Assembly (NCBI RefSeq): GCF_016901955.1
Contig: NZ_JACJLC010000019.1
Span: forward strand, 1 to 48,980
Length of the DNA stretch: 48,980 nt
Source: Pseudoflavonifractor phocaeensis
GTDB lineage: Bacteria; Bacillota; Clostridia; Oscillospirales; Oscillospiraceae
Reading direction: 5' to 3'
Positions within the stretch are counted from its first letter, which is position 1, and the number at the start of each line of letters is the position of its first letter. Made by a program: the position numbers and the translations under genes. Below, piece after piece: positions 16,752-24,307 of the stretch. Below the pieces are notes generated by a model. The model was not told the DNA's origin, ran no database searches, and saw only the letters and a program-made list of their open reading frames with translations.

Positions 16752-17363
16752 GTGATTTATTTTGACCGACTTTTTGAACTGAAAGAGAAGTACCGCGCCG
16801 CCCTGGATGAGGATGCCAACAAGCGGGCGAAGATTGAAAAGGACTTTGCGGACGGATGGACAACGGACGCTTGCCGGAAATACGAGCTGGAGCGCCAGGC
16901 TGAAGCCCTGGAATATTGCCGGGGAACCACCCTGGAGGCAGCGGAGGTCGTAAAAGCGGAGGCTTTCACCATGCTTGACCGCTGGGACACGCTGGACGCT
17001 ACCAAGCTGCCCGCTAATGCCGCTTTTCTGGCCGGTAACAGTCCCGTCACGCTGACCCCGGAGGAAATGCAGCAGTTTGTGGACGAAAACCGCTATAACT
17101 CCACCGCCCTGCGAGCGGCACGGGAGGCGGCAGACCGGCGGGGCCTTGTCCTGGCCTTCCCGCCCACCGCAGCGGAGCGCAAAGAAGCGTTTACCCTGTT
17201 CTATGACACCATCGCCGGAGCCATCCGGGCCGGGCTGGACAGCGGATTTTACAGCGTAAAGGATGCCGACAAACTCTTGCAGGCAAAGATTGAGGCAAAC
17301 CCCAACCTTGCAGACCTGGAGACCGTGGCCGCAAGCGTGACCGGAGAGGGGGCGGCGGTATGA
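16752..17363 (+). CDS. Island protein of unknown function
   Basis: A 203-residue, mostly alpha-helical, charged protein with a GTG start at 16752 after a strong AAGGAG site. The first 60 residues look like a coiled coil (YFDRLFELKEKYRAALDED, then Lys/Glu heptads). The remainder has helical segments with a TLTPEEMQQFVDENR block. No membrane segment, signal or catalytic motif is visible. It overlaps the following lipoprotein gene by four bases (ATGA), so the two are coupled. It could be a structural or scaffold-like accessory protein, but I do not recognise it. Confidence 0.65.
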   Translation: MIYFDRLFELKEKYRAALDEDANKRAKIEKDFADGWTTDACRKYELERQAEALEYCRGTTLEAAEVVKAEAFTMLDRWDTLDATKLPANAAFLAGNSPVTLTPEEMQQFVDENRYNSTALRAAREAADRRGLVLAFPPTAAERKEAFTLFYDTIAGAIRAGLDSGFYSVKDADKLLQAKIEANPNLADLETVAASVTGEGAAV

Positions 17364-17737
17364 AAAAGTTGATTGTCCTTTTCTGCCTTGTGTTCGCCGT
17401 CATGCTTGCTGGATGCAGCACCGCAGAGAAGCCCACCAACAGCCCCACAGCAAGCGCACAGGCCACGCCGGAGGCCGTGGTACTGTTTGAGACTGCCACT
17501 TGTAAAATCACGCTGGACGGCGCAGAAACCACCGTGGAGGACAAGACCACCGGCGAACAGTACAGTTTTACCACCACCCGGAAACTCAGCACCACACCGC
17601 CCATCCTGGAGCAGCTGCAAAGCCGCTGCATTGCCCGAACTTCCGTCAATACTGACACACTGAAAATCGAGCTGGCCGGGGCGCTGATCGTGGTGCATGA
17701 CCTGGCAGGAAGCCAGACCTATTATATCGACCCCTGA
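17360..17737 (+). CDS. Small lipoprotein, candidate island cargo
   Basis: A 125-residue predicted lipoprotein. Residues 1-18 are a typical signal with lipobox LAGC; the lipidated Cys is at about 19. A Thr/Ser/Pro-rich linker to about 42 leads into an 80-residue beta-rich domain (TCKITLDGAETTVEDKTTG, then a repeated beta pattern). The start overlaps the previous gene (ATGA). A surface lipoprotein is not needed for island replication, so it may be cargo that alters the host surface, for example as a phage-exclusion or adhesion factor. That role is speculation. Confidence 0.75.
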   Translation: MKKLIVLFCLVFAVMLAGCSTAEKPTNSPTASAQATPEAVVLFETATCKITLDGAETTVEDKTTGEQYSFTTTRKLSTTPPILEQLQSRCIARTSVNTDTLKIELAGALIVVHDLAGSQTYYIDP

Positions 17738-17743
17738 CACAAA

Positions 17744-17778
17744 TCCCCCGACCCTTCACCGGGCCGGGGGTATCTTTT
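17744..17778 (+). terminator. Terminator of the element 1 rightward operon
   Basis: A GC inverted repeat (CCCCCGACCC / GGGCCGGGGG) with a short loop, followed by TATCTTTTTG, just after the lipoprotein stop. Confidence 0.75.
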
Positions 17779-17782
17779 TGAG

Positions 17783-17820
17783 TTCAACAAAAATTCAACT
17801 CCACTATGAAAAGTTCAACT
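17783..17820. repeat. Right-end TTCAACT repeats of element 1
   Basis: TTCAACA at 17783 and TTCAACT at 17794-17800 and 17814-17820 mirror the repeats at the left end. They lie about 100 bases inside att copy 2. Probable integrase arm sites. The rest of 17740-17918 is AT-rich and without a gene. Confidence 0.5.
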
Positions 17821-17918
17821 ATTTTACAAAACGACACAAAACACTAAAACCGGCGAAACCATTGTGCCACAACACTTTGCAGGATTTTATAAAACAATAA
17901 AAAACGCTTGATTTTGAA

Positions 17919-17963
17919 CTCATAACCCGGAGGTCGAAGGTTCAAATCCTTCCCCCGCAACCA
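17919..17963 (+). repeat. att copy 2 (junction of elements 1 and 2)
   Basis: Exact 45-base copy of the tRNA-fMet 3' half. It lacks the 5' half, so it is not a tRNA gene. Confidence 0.9.
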
Positions 17964-18105
17964 TAAAAGTACCGCATTCCGTTGGAATGCGGTACTTTTC
18001 TTCACTTTTTCGGCTGCTTGTTTTTTGCGTTTCTAACACATTTCTAACACACCGTTCTGTGAAATAGTCTGCGACAGCGGCAATTTTCTGATACCGGGCT
18101 TTATC
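17920..18105 (-). pseudogene. Remnant of the element 2 integrase (C-terminal codons only)
   Basis: The minus strand keeps 61 codons that read DKARYQKIAAVADYFT, then on through the terminator and the att copy to a TGA at 17920. As I recall, this resembles the C-terminal end of clostridial tyrosine integrases. The frame is closed by a TAG immediately upstream at 18106-18108, where the sequence stops resembling an integrase. The catalytic domain is gone. Upstream of the integrase end the region is about 80% alike to the left end of element 3 by eye, including tandem TTTCTAACACA repeats at 18030-18051. Element 2 therefore cannot excise by its own enzyme. Confidence 0.7.
17965..17999 (+). terminator. 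Terminator at the left end of element 2
   Basis: AAAAGTACCGCATTCC faces GGAATGCGGTACTTTT, a perfect 16-base stem. The same structure, with a changed loop, follows att copy 3 at 24216. These are related left ends. Confidence 0.8.
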
Positions 18106-18119
18106 CTAGTACTAAAATC

Positions 18120-18162
18120 GAACGCCCCCAAAGGGCCCGAAACGGGGCTCCTGGGGGCGTTC
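18120..18162. terminator. Hairpin downstream of the MocR gene
   Basis: GAACGCCCCC pairs with GGGGGCGTTC, with an inner GGGCCC/GGGGCTC pair. On the minus strand it is followed by GATTTTAG, so it could end the MocR transcript. Confidence 0.6.
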
Positions 18163-18463
18163 TTCCTCTGAAATTGAATGGCCTAGATGGTCAGGATTAC
18201 CACGTCATAACTGCTCTGGATAGCTGCCGCCCCACACGCGGCCCAACGCCGCCGAAATCCCAGTTCCGGGGGCCACTCCCCAGCTCCGCTCCGAAGCCGG
18301 CACACAGGGGCGACACTGGCCGCAACGGCGGTTTTCCCCCGCCTGTCCGCCTCGCGTTTGAGCACGCCGAATGCTCATGGCGCAATGTGGGTGCGGACCA
18401 CGCCCGCAGCAAATGCCGGCATTACATCAAATCGACATTGATTTTCCCTTGCTCTTCCAGCCC
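18163..18463. other. Non-coding stretch in element 2
   Basis: About 300 GC-rich bases with no supported gene. The part at about 18355-18425 has weak similarity, in the same orientation, to 23866-23937 on the other side of the metabolic cassette (shared GGGTGCGG..CACGCCC core). Confidence 0.4.
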
Positions 18464-19933
18464 TTATTTTTCAAAAAAGGATCTTTCCACGATCCGCGCC
18501 AGTTTCAAAGCGGCCATTTCAAATTCTTCACTTGTTGTATATGCATAGGACAGACGCAGAGAGTTATTGCGTTCAAAGTCGTACATGTCTCCCGGATTCA
18601 GGAGGATCCCCTCCGCTGCGGCATTTTCAAACAGGCGCTCTGCGATAACCGGCCTTCGGAACGTAAGCCAGATATAAAATCCCCCTTTTGGAATGTTCCA
18701 GGCCGCTATCTCTTTGTAGTGCCGCTCCAGGACGGAGAGGGCGTGGTCCCGCCGGCGGCGCAGTTCTCCTCTGAGCACGTTCAGGTATTCCTGATACATG
18801 CCGCTGTCCAAAAATTCCGCAAAGATCCACTGAGAGACTGAGCTGGCCCCATAATCCATCTGCATTTTCACATCACCCAGCCGCTGCACGATGGGCTCCG
18901 GCGCGATGACCCAGCCAATGCGCAGCCCTGGGGCCAGAGATTTGGACGCGCTGCCCAAATAGATGACAGTCCCTGTTTTATCAAGCGACTTCAGGGGCGG
19001 CGGAGCATCTCCCTCATAGCACAGTTCCTGATAAGCACCATCCTCCATAATAGGCAGCCTGTTTTCCACACAGAACCTCATAAGCTCTGTGCGTCTGCGT
19101 CCCGACATGGTGATCCCTGTCGGATTTTGATTTGTTGGGATGGTATACAGAATGGAAGCATGCGAAGCCCGATCTGCTTTCAGCGCAGGCGCAAGCTTCT
19201 GGTACTGCAGTCCCTCACGGTCCATGGGAATGCCGGCCAGCCTCATGCCGGCAGATTGAAACACCTGAAGGGATTTCAGGTAGGAGGGGGCCTCCGTAAA
19301 AACGGTCGAACCGCTTTGGAGCAGGCAGGCAGAGATGAGCTGCAGGGCCTGCAGGGAGCCGGAGGTAATCAGGATGCAGGACGGCGGAGCATCTATGCCA
19401 AGGCTCTTCACGTGCCGCGAAATAGCCCGGCGCAGTTCCAACAGCCCCAGCGGCTCCAGGTACCCCAGATGGGTCACCTGGCCGCTTATTTTGTGCAGGG
19501 CCGTTTTCCACATCTCAACAGGAAAAAGGCGGGGATCCAGCTCCCCGGTACCCAGGCGAGTCATATTCGGGACAAACTCCAGACGGTTGATCGCCTGGAT
19601 TGTGTTGATGTTTGCCCGAAAGAAACCGGAAGAGATGAATTTCCCCCAGTCCAGGGCGGGGGGAAGCAGCAGGGACCAGGTATTGCTGATGACCTGTGTG
19701 CCCGCCCCGTGGCAGCCCTCCACGATCCCGTAGGAAATCAGTTCGTCAATGGCAGTGGTCACCGTGCTCCGATTGACCCCAAAGTATTCTGCGAGAGCCC
19801 GCTGGGAGGGAAGGCGGGTCCCAATGGACCACGCTCCGCTGGCTACCTTGTTGCAGACGAATTGTACGATCTGCCGATATACCGGGACAGGGCTTGTTTT
19901 ATCAGGGATCCAGTCGATCTGGACAGGTGCCAT
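18464..19933 (-). CDS. MocR/GabR-type regulator (GntR DNA-binding domain fused to an aminotransferase fold)
   Basis: A 489-residue MocR-family regulator. An N-terminal GntR winged helix (about 15-85; TRLPSQRALAEYFGVNRSTV) is joined by a linker to a class I aminotransferase-like domain (about 120-485). The latter keeps the PLP lysine (LGSASKSLAPGLRIGW), the substrate Arg region (SLRLSYAY) and the NQNPTG loop. MocR proteins sense PLP and amino compounds and control the neighbouring operon. It is divergent from a four-gene metabolic operon that also begins with an aminotransferase. I chose the ATG at 19933; a TTG three codons upstream has a better AAGGAAG site and may be the true start. It lies inside an att-bounded element. 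Confidence 0.88.
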   Translation of the reverse strand: MAPVQIDWIPDKTSPVPVYRQIVQFVCNKVASGAWSIGTRLPSQRALAEYFGVNRSTVTTAIDELISYGIVEGCHGAGTQVISNTWSLLLPPALDWGKFISSGFFRANINTIQAINRLEFVPNMTRLGTGELDPRLFPVEMWKTALHKISGQVTHLGYLEPLGLLELRRAISRHVKSLGIDAPPSCILITSGSLQALQLISACLLQSGSTVFTEAPSYLKSLQVFQSAGMRLAGIPMDREGLQYQKLAPALKADRASHASILYTIPTNQNPTGITMSGRRRTELMRFCVENRLPIMEDGAYQELCYEGDAPPPLKSLDKTGTVIYLGSASKSLAPGLRIGWVIAPEPIVQRLGDVKMQMDYGASSVSQWIFAEFLDSGMYQEYLNVLRGELRRRRDHALSVLERHYKEIAAWNIPKGGFYIWLTFRRPVIAERLFENAAAEGILLNPGDMYDFERNNSLRLSYAYTTSEEFEMAALKLARIVERSFFEK

Positions 19934-19988
19934 CCGTTTCAACGCATCCACTTCCTTTTGGCTGGTTTCAGTTTTTTGGATTTGGCCG

Positions 19989-20016
19989 GTTACAAACAAA
20001 GGGGCTCCGATATAAT
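19989..20016 (+). promoter_or_regulatory. Probable promoter of the aminotransferase operon
   Basis: GTTACA (19989-19994), 16 bases, TATAAT (20011-20016), giving a leader of about 185 bases before the aminotransferase. Confidence 0.5.
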
Positions 20017-20043
20017 GGGGGACAGGTACAGATGCTCTTTTTC

Positions 20044-20071
20044 ATCATACCACTTATCCTTCATTTTGCAA
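20044..20071 (-). promoter_or_regulatory. Probable promoter of the MocR gene
   Basis: On the minus strand TTGCAA (20066-20071), 16 bases, TATGAT (20044-20049). It points back across the operon promoter, so the two start sites face each other and the transcripts would overlap by a few bases. Confidence 0.5.
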
Positions 20072-20208
20072 CCTCCTGCCGCTCCAAAGGCCACGGGCGG
20101 TTTGGCTGGTGCGGACCTGAGGGATCCATGGCGATCAAGGGAGCATCTCAAGCGAGGCCTTCTAAATGGATGTGCCTGTCATTGTACAAACGGAAAGGAG
20201 CATACAAC

Positions 20209-21336
20209 ATGAAGATCAAGGATTTCAAGCTGGAGTGTTACTTTGGACTGTATGAGTTCACCGCGCCGTATCTGCTGACCCAGTCGGACTGCGAATCCAT
20301 GCGCACCGAGGAGCTGCTGGCTATGGAGCCGGGCGCCCAGGAGGGCTATCTGAAGCAGTGGCTGGGCTACACGGAGACTTGGGGCGATCCCGACCTGCGC
20401 CGGGCCATCGCGGGCCTGTATCAGAGCATGTCGGCCGAGAACGTGCTGGTATTCCACGGCGCCCAGGAGGCCATCTTCGGCTACATGAACGTGATGCTGG
20501 ACCCCGGAGATCACATGATCGCCATGTACCCCAACTACCAGTCGGCCTACGAAGTGGCCAACTCCGTGCCGGGCTGTGAGTTGTCCAAGTGGTACGTCCG
20601 GGACGACGGGGAAAAGTGGGTGGTGGACTTTGACGAGCTGGAGTCCCTGATCCGCCCCAACACCAAGCTGCTGGCGGTCAACTCCCCCAACAACCCCACG
20701 GGCTACACCTTCACCAACGCCGAGATCGAAAAGCTGTGCGAGATCTGCCGCAGGCACGACATCTACCTCTTCTCTGACGAGGTGTACAAGGGCCTGGAGA
20801 TGGACGGCGAAAAGAGGGACTGGATGGCTGACCACTACGACAAGTGCGTATCCCTGGGCGTCATGTCGAAGGCCTATGGCCTGGCCGGCCTGCGGGTAGG
20901 CTGGCTGGTGTCCAGGGATACGGCGCTCCTGGACAAGGTCGTCAAATTCAAACACTACATGAGCATCTGCTGCTCCGCCCCGTCGGAGTATCTGTCCAAG
21001 GTAGCTCTGAAGCACGGGGACGCGCTGCTGAAGCGGAACACAGACCTCATCCGGGAAAACATTAAAATCGCGGACAAATTCTTTGAGAAGTACGACTACC
21101 TCTTTGAGAAGAAGCCTATCTCCTGCGGCCCGGTGGCCTTCCACAAACTGCTCATCGACATGCCGGTGAAGGAGTTCTGCCAGATGGCGGTGGACAAAAA
21201 GGGCGTGCTGCTGCTGCCGGCAGACATCTACGATATGGACGGTCAGTATTTCCGAATGGGTTACGGCCGGAAGGGCGTACCCGAAGCCCTGGAGAAGTTT
21301 GAGGAGTTCCTTATCGAAAACGGCTTTACCCGCTAA
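20209..21336 (+). CDS. PLP-dependent aminotransferase, class I/II fold
   Basis: A 375-residue fold-type I PLP enzyme. It has the N-terminal block FKLECYFGLYEFTAPYLL, the NSPNNPTGY loop (about 158-166), the SDEVYKG aspartate (about 189-195) and the catalytic Lys221 in VMSKAYGLAGLRVGW. It is shorter at the N-terminus than aspartate aminotransferase and resembles an unassigned group within COG0436 that also includes capreomycidine-synthase-like enzymes. The ATG at 20209 has an AAAGGAG site. It is the first gene of a four-gene operon with a flavin reductase, a cyclodeaminase-like enzyme and a PhzF-like enzyme. The substrate is unknown; an amino acid or keto acid of a short pathway is likely. Confidence 0.85.
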   Translation: MKIKDFKLECYFGLYEFTAPYLLTQSDCESMRTEELLAMEPGAQEGYLKQWLGYTETWGDPDLRRAIAGLYQSMSAENVLVFHGAQEAIFGYMNVMLDPGDHMIAMYPNYQSAYEVANSVPGCELSKWYVRDDGEKWVVDFDELESLIRPNTKLLAVNSPNNPTGYTFTNAEIEKLCEICRRHDIYLFSDEVYKGLEMDGEKRDWMADHYDKCVSLGVMSKAYGLAGLRVGWLVSRDTALLDKVVKFKHYMSICCSAPSEYLSKVALKHGDALLKRNTDLIRENIKIADKFFEKYDYLFEKKPISCGPVAFHKLLIDMPVKEFCQMAVDKKGVLLLPADIYDMDGQYFRMGYGRKGVPEALEKFEEFLIENGFTR

Positions 21337-21353
21337 GGGTGCAGAGAATATAT

Positions 21354-21902
21354 ATGAAGATTGTCGTCATCAGCGGGAGCCCGCACCGATCCGGCACTTC
21401 CGCTGTCCTGGTGGATGCGCTGATCCGGGGCGTGCTGGAGTCCGGGCACCAGGTGACCCGGTTTGACGCCGCCTTCCACAGAATCCAGCCCTGCCAGGCG
21501 TGTCATGCCTGCCAGCAGAATGGCGGGGTATGCGTCCAGCGCGACGATATGGATGCGCTGCACCAAAGCCTTTTGGAGGCCGGCGCAGTGGTCCTTGCCT
21601 CGCCCATTTACTACAACGATATCTGCGGCCAGCTGAAAACGGTGATCGATCGGTTCTATGCCAAGGAACAAGAACTGAAAACGCCCAAACGGGCCGCCCT
21701 CCTGTTGGCATTCGGGGATGATTCTTCAGACGCGGTAAAAGGGGTCCTCTACAATTTTCGCGCCATGCTCGGTTTCTTTGGCTGGACATTGGCGGATACG
21801 GATATTGTGGCCGCGTACGGATGCAACAGCGCCGAGGATGTCCGAAAAACGGATTTCCCACAGGACGCCTACGAAGTGGGGCGGCGTATGGGAATGGCTT
21901 GA
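21354..21902 (+). CDS. NADPH-dependent FMN reductase / iron-sulfur flavoprotein-like
   Basis: A 182-residue flavodoxin-fold protein. The FMN phosphate loop is SGSPHRSGTS (about 7-16) and the second FMN block is ASPIYYNDICGQLKTVIDR (about 83-101). A compact Cys motif, CQACHAC near residue 47, resembles the iron-sulfur flavoproteins, so it may carry a cluster or a disulfide. I chose the ATG at 21354, which starts the first beta strand; the GTG at 21339 only adds five residues. It lies 17 bases after the aminotransferase and 17 before the next gene, so it is surely co-transcribed. It probably supplies reduced flavin or performs an oxidoreduction for the pathway. Confidence 0.8.
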   Translation: MKIVVISGSPHRSGTSAVLVDALIRGVLESGHQVTRFDAAFHRIQPCQACHACQQNGGVCVQRDDMDALHQSLLEAGAVVLASPIYYNDICGQLKTVIDRFYAKEQELKTPKRAALLLAFGDDSSDAVKGVLYNFRAMLGFFGWTLADTDIVAAYGCNSAEDVRKTDFPQDAYEVGRRMGMA

Positions 21903-21919
21903 GCCGGGAAAGGAGTGCC

Positions 21920-22918
21920 ATGAAAACGCTATTGCTGAGTATGGAAGATGTTCAGCAGGTACTGTCCATGCGGTCAGTCATCGATGCGGTAAAGGAGGGA
22001 TATCTCGCCTTTACGCAGGGGAAGGTCCAGCAGCCTGACATCGTCTCCCTGGAGGTGCCGGAGTGCAACGGGGAAACGGATATCAAATCCTGCTACAACG
22101 GGCTCAACCGCCGTATTTCTGTAAAAATCGCCTCCGGGTTTTACAACAACGGGAAAACCAACACCATGCCCACCATGATCGGCATGATCCAGCTCTTTGA
22201 CGGGGAAACAGGCGCCCTCCTGTGCGTCATGGACGGAAGCCTGATCACCGGCATCCGCACCGGCGCAGCGGGCGCCGTCTCGGCGGAGTATCTGGCGAGG
22301 AAGGATGCCAAGACCGTTTGTGTCATCGGCGGCGGCGGCCAGGCAAGGATGCAGGTCTATGGCCTTTGCGAGGTCAGGCCCATCGAAAAAGTCCAGGTGT
22401 TCAGCCCTTATCCGGCGGAACTGCCCGCTTATCGGGAGGAGGTGGAGCGGACGGCCGGCGTGCCCGTCCAGATCTGTGACACGCTGGAGGCGGCGCTGGA
22501 GGGCGCCGACATCGTGGTATCCACCACGCCGGCCAAACACTATCTCGTGCCGGCAAAGCTTATCTCCAAGGGCACTCACATTATCGCGGTGGGAGCGGAC
22601 ATGGCCGGGAAGAACGAGTGGGATCCGAAGGTGTTCTGGGGCGCGAAAATCGTCAACGACAGCATCGCCCAGTGCGTCAGCCGCGGGGAGACGCGAAATG
22701 CCCTGCTTGCCGGCGTCATCACCGAGGGCGATATCTATGCCGAGATCGGCGAACTGGTGGCCGGCGGGAAGCCGGGCCGCACCAGCGACGAGGAAATCAC
22801 GATTTTTGACACCACGGGCATGGCCATTCAGGACAACATGACCGCGGTCAAGGTCTATGAATTGGCCCGAGAGCGGGGCCTTGGCACATGGTTTGAATTT
22901 CTGAAGGGAGAGGGCTGA
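21920..22918 (+). CDS. Ornithine cyclodeaminase / mu-crystallin family enzyme
   Basis: A 332-residue member of the OCD/mu-crystallin family. The NAD-binding loop is VIGGGGQAR (about 135-143). Residues expected in the active site are present: K69 (RISVKIASG), R113 (GIRTGAAG) and D228 (VGADMAGK), nearly the numbering of Pseudomonas ornithine cyclodeaminase. The family includes ornithine and lysine cyclodeaminases, ketimine reductases, and alanine or N-substituted amino acid dehydrogenases, so the reaction is not fixed. The ATG at 21920 has a GAAAGGAG site. It is one base from the PhzF-like gene, so the pair is tightly coupled. Confidence 0.87.
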   Translation: MKTLLLSMEDVQQVLSMRSVIDAVKEGYLAFTQGKVQQPDIVSLEVPECNGETDIKSCYNGLNRRISVKIASGFYNNGKTNTMPTMIGMIQLFDGETGALLCVMDGSLITGIRTGAAGAVSAEYLARKDAKTVCVIGGGGQARMQVYGLCEVRPIEKVQVFSPYPAELPAYREEVERTAGVPVQICDTLEAALEGADIVVSTTPAKHYLVPAKLISKGTHIIAVGADMAGKNEWDPKVFWGAKIVNDSIAQCVSRGETRNALLAGVITEGDIYAEIGELVAGGKPGRTSDEEITIFDTTGMAIQDNMTAVKVYELARERGLGTWFEFLKGEG

Positions 22919-22919
22919 C

Positions 22920-23813
22920 ATGCAATTTCAGATCGTAGATGCCTTTACCGACCAGCTGTTTGGCGGGAATCCGGCCGGGATCGTCCTGCTGCCAGACGGG
23001 GCAGACTTCCCGGAGGATGAGATCATGCGGAAAACTGCCGCGGAACTGCGCTATTCCGAGACTGCGTTTGTAAAACAGCTGGACGCCAACCGCTTTCAGA
23101 CCCGCTACTTCACGCCGGCGGCGGAGGTGGAGCTCTGCGGCCATGCCACCATCGGCGCGTTCCACGCGCTGCGCTCCATGGGGCTTGTGAAAGCAGGCAG
23201 CACCTGCCTCAACGAGACCCTTTCCGGCCTGCTGGAGGTCGCGGTGGGGGAAGATACCGTCCTGATGGACATGGCCGAGCCCCGGCTGTTCGAGTCCATA
23301 GAGGGCGCGGCGGAGCTGGACGAATTGTATCGGATCATGGGCCTGCCGGCCGCGGGACAGGGTGTCGTCCTGGGAAAGCCCGGGCTCTCCCTGCTGCCCA
23401 GGAAGGTATCCACCGGTCTTATCGACATTATGATGCCCGTGAAAAACGAGCAGGCTCTGGAGGAGATCCAGCCGGATTTCCCGGCCCTCAAAGAGCTCTC
23501 ACGGCGGTACTCCGTCGTAGGCGTGCATGCGTTTACTGTCAATGCGGCGGACGGCCGGATTCATGCCAGAAATTTCGCTCCGCTCTATGACATCGACGAG
23601 GAGGCTGCCACCGGCACCTCCAACGGCGCGCTGACCTGTTACCTGTACGACTATGGCCTTGGCGCACCCAATACGGTTCATACGATCATCCAGGGTGAAA
23701 AAATGAAGCGTCCCTCTCAGATCTCCACACAGCTGGTGCTAAAAGGCGGAGCCCCCTTTGTCAAGGTGGGCGGACCTGCCGTCACCCTTGCGCGGGGAGA
23801 GATCAGCTTATAA
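22920..23813 (+). CDS. PhzF family isomerase/epimerase
   Basis: A 297-residue PhzF-like protein with the two-lobed diaminopimelate-epimerase fold. The first lobe has FGGNPAGIVLLPD and the catalytic Glu47 in the SETAFV motif, followed by RYFTPAAEVELCGHATIGAFHAL. The second lobe has RNFAPLYDIDEEAATGTSNGAL, the usual D.DPATGSA block slightly altered. PhzF enzymes isomerise small unsaturated acids, as in phenazine synthesis, but no other phenazine genes are here. It is the last gene of the aminotransferase operon. With its partners it suggests conversion of an amino acid through an imine or enamine. The product is unknown. Confidence 0.87.
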   Translation: MQFQIVDAFTDQLFGGNPAGIVLLPDGADFPEDEIMRKTAAELRYSETAFVKQLDANRFQTRYFTPAAEVELCGHATIGAFHALRSMGLVKAGSTCLNETLSGLLEVAVGEDTVLMDMAEPRLFESIEGAAELDELYRIMGLPAAGQGVVLGKPGLSLLPRKVSTGLIDIMMPVKNEQALEEIQPDFPALKELSRRYSVVGVHAFTVNAADGRIHARNFAPLYDIDEEAATGTSNGALTCYLYDYGLGAPNTVHTIIQGEKMKRPSQISTQLVLKGGAPFVKVGGPAVTLARGEISL

Positions 23814-24169
23814 ACACAGCGGGGATAAAGCTGCCGCGCCGCGTTGGTCTGCGCGGCAGCTGCCCCTTCCGTGCTTGAGCGTGTTGACCAGCTTTTATCC
23901 GAAAGCGGGTGCGGGTCACGCCCATAAATGCGGCAAACCAGGCGCTCTGCTTCCTCCTCCAGCCTTCGGGCGAGCTGCTTCGGGCGCGGCACAGATCCAG
24001 GCTTTTCTGGCGCAGCTTTGGGGGGCCGCCGCCCTGACCCACAACCTGACCCAGAACAGGAAAAATCCTGGCGGAGCGGAGAGCATATGATCTCCTGTAT
24101 TTGGCAGATTTTCAGAACAAAAAAGGCCAAAAAGCGCCTGAAATCAACGGATTGAGCCGCTGGCAGCAG
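23814..24169. other. Non-coding right end of element 2
   Basis: A GC hairpin (GCTGCCGCGC / GCGCGGCAGC, 23830-23860) follows the PhzF stop and may end the operon, although no T-run follows. The remaining 300 bases have no supported gene. None of the integrase-type repeats seen at the left ends is visible here. Confidence 0.4.
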
Positions 24170-24214
24170 CTCATAACCCGGAGGTCGAAGGTTCAAATCC
24201 TTCCCCCGCAACCA
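24170..24214 (+). repeat. att copy 3 (junction of elements 2 and 3)
   Basis: Third exact 45-base copy of the tRNA-fMet 3' half, again without the 5' half. Confidence 0.9.
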
Positions 24215-24215
24215 T

Positions 24216-24250
24216 AAAAGTACCGCATTCCAACGGAATGCGGTACTTTT
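24216..24250 (+). terminator. Terminator at the left end of element 3
   Basis: AAAAGTACCGCATTCC / GGAATGCGGTACTTTT stem ending in T-rich sequence. It is nearly identical to 17965-17999. Confidence 0.8.
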
Positions 24251-24280
24251 TTTCACTTTTTCGGCCGCTTGTTTTTTGCG

Positions 24281-24302
24281 TTTCTAACACTTTTCTAACA
24301 CA
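24281..24302. repeat. Tandem TTTCTAACACA repeats (candidate arm sites of element 3)
   Basis: TTTCTAACAC (24281-24290) and TTTCTAACACA (24292-24302) lie between att copy 3 and the integrase stop. The same pair occurs at 18030-18051. Confidence 0.45.
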
Positions 24303-24307
24303 CCGTC

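Noticed and set aside
18174-18548. Plus-strand frame at the left of the metabolic cassette
   Set aside because: No ribosome site; runs into the MocR gene in antisense; no motif.
17919-24214. Two further tRNA-Met genes at the att copies
   Set aside because: Only the last 45 bases are present; the D-arm and 5' acceptor strand are missing.
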